Origin: Gammaproteobacteria bacterium
Lineage (GTDB): Bacteria > Pseudomonadota > Gammaproteobacteria > Arenicellales > Spongiicolonaceae
Length of the DNA stretch: 6,523 nt
Assembly: GCA_007570945.1 (NCBI GenBank)
Contig: RKSH01000099.1
Location: forward strand, 1 to 6,523
Direction of reading: 5' to 3'
Shown in pieces: positions 5,734 through 6,523 of the stretch. Position numbers and translations under genes: made by a program. How positions within the stretch are numbered: position 1 is the first letter of the stretch; each line of letters opens with the position of its first letter. The notes under the pieces were generated by a model. That model saw nothing but the letters and a program-made list of their open reading frames with translations, was not told the origin of the DNA and ran no database searches.

Positions 5734-6522
5734 TCAGCCCGGCAGAGCCTGGTAGAAACCGTTGGCGGCGACAATGTGCACCGGCGTGTCAAACAGCGCG
5801 CTGATGTTTTGGGAGGTGAGAATTGTTGCGCTGTCGCCGTCGGCCATCACCGCCCCGTTCTTGAGCAGCACCACGCGGCTGATTTCCGGCGGGATTTCGT
5901 GGATGTGGTGGGTGACCAGCAGCACGGTGTGGCGTCCATCGCGCATAAATTTTCGCACCAGGTTCAGGTAGAAAAACGTGGCCGGCAGGTCCAGGCCGCT
6001 GGTGGGCTCGTCCAGCACCAAAGTGTCGGGGCGGTTGATGAGCGCGCGCGCGAGCAGAAAGCGGCGCTGCTCGCCGGTGGACATGGCGGCGAACCGTGTG
6101 TCGCGCAAATGGGCCACGCCGAGTTCCTCCATGGCTTCTTCGGCGCGCCGCACGTCGGCGGCGCTGAATGACTGGTGGCCCCAGGTGTTGACGCTGGAGT
6201 GGTATCCCGACAGCGCCACGTTCAAACCGCTCGCATCGCCGGCGTAGTGATGCTGCAAATCACTCGACACAATCCCCAGCCGCGCGCGCAACTCCCACAC
6301 ATTCCACTTTTCGCGCCCAAACAACCGCACCACGGTCGCCGCCCGCCGCAACGGGTAAATTTCCCGCGACAACAGTTTCAAAAAAGTCGTCTTCCCCGCC
6401 CCGTTGGGCCCGAGCAGGGCGGTGTTCTGGCGGCGGTGAATATCCAGACTCAAATCCGCAAACACCCGCGTCTGCCCGCGGTAGACGGTGGCGTTTTTGA
6501 TTTGGATTAGGGGGGAGGGCAT
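5734..6522 (-). CDS. Soluble ABC-type ATPase, YlmA/ModF-like
   Basis: This single ATP-binding cassette of 262 residues has Walker A GPNGAGKTT (38-46), Gln90 in VSSDLQ as the likely Q-loop, signature AMSTGEQRR (146-154, a variant of LSGGQ), Walker B TLVLDEPTSGLD (167-178) and the H-loop VTHH (203-206). The C-terminal ILTSQNISALFDTPVHI resembles the B. subtilis YlmA and ModF-like group as I recall them, whose members often lack an adjacent permease. No membrane partner is visible in this window. The ATG at 6522 gives the natural MPSPLIQIKN start, but it is one base from the edge, so its ribosome site cannot be seen and a start further upstream remains possible. It converges on the tRNA gene. 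Substrate is unknown. Confidence 0.9.
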   Translation of the reverse strand: MPSPLIQIKNATVYRGQTRVFADLSLDIHRRQNTALLGPNGAGKTTFLKLLSREIYPLRRAATVVRLFGREKWNVWELRARLGIVSSDLQHHYAGDASGLNVALSGYHSSVNTWGHQSFSAADVRRAEEAMEELGVAHLRDTRFAAMSTGEQRRFLLARALINRPDTLVLDEPTSGLDLPATFFYLNLVRKFMRDGRHTVLLVTHHIHEIPPEISRVVLLKNGAVMADGDSATILTSQNISALFDTPVHIVAANGFYQALPG

Positions 6523-6523
6523 C

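Overview
The window is GC-rich bacterial DNA with densely packed genes, GTG starts in two of them, and strong use of GCC, GGC, GCG and CGC codons. The TrmB protein closely resembles the enterobacterial form, and the beta-oxidation pair has the FadI/FadJ layout, so a gammaproteobacterium is the best guess. Genus cannot be read from this sequence. No integrase, transposase, CRISPR array or phage gene was seen.

Layout. On the minus strand at the left edge lies a glycoside-hydrolase-like TIM-barrel gene (1057 down past position 1, cut by the window). It has a clear sigma70-type promoter of its own (1081-1109). Upstream of it, also on minus, is trmB (1860-1132), which starts at GTG behind a strong GGAGG. 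A 109-bp divergent intergenic region (1861-1969) carries the palindrome ATTATAAT, which gives a -10 box on both strands. Rightwards on the plus strand follow a small LysM-like lipoprotein (1970-2347), a FadI-type thiolase (2363-3718) and a FadJ-type hydratase/dehydrogenase fusion (3733-5559). Gaps of 15 and 14 bases suggest one transcript. A tRNA-Gly(CCC) follows at 5589-5662. A YlmA/ModF-like soluble ABC ATPase (6522-5734, minus) converges on it from the right edge.

How the genes work together. The thiolase and the fusion protein should together carry out the last three steps of fatty-acid beta-oxidation: hydration, NAD-dependent oxidation and thiolysis. The lipoprotein in front of them has no obvious link to that pathway. 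TrmB and tRNA-Gly are housekeeping translation functions.

Most notable point. The FadJ-like protein is only 608 residues and lacks, in frame, about 75 residues in the middle of its dehydrogenase Rossmann domain. The lost part includes the NTSS and HFFNP motifs, and so the catalytic Ser, His and Glu. The hydratase half and the C-terminal helical domains look intact. This is either a real catalytic loss or an assembly artefact. Secondary points are the loss of the usual acid/base Glu in the glycosidase-like protein, an A9 tract in the same gene, a direct repeat linking the thiolase tail to the start of fadJ, and the shared divergent -10. I found no evidence for an entirely new multi-gene system.
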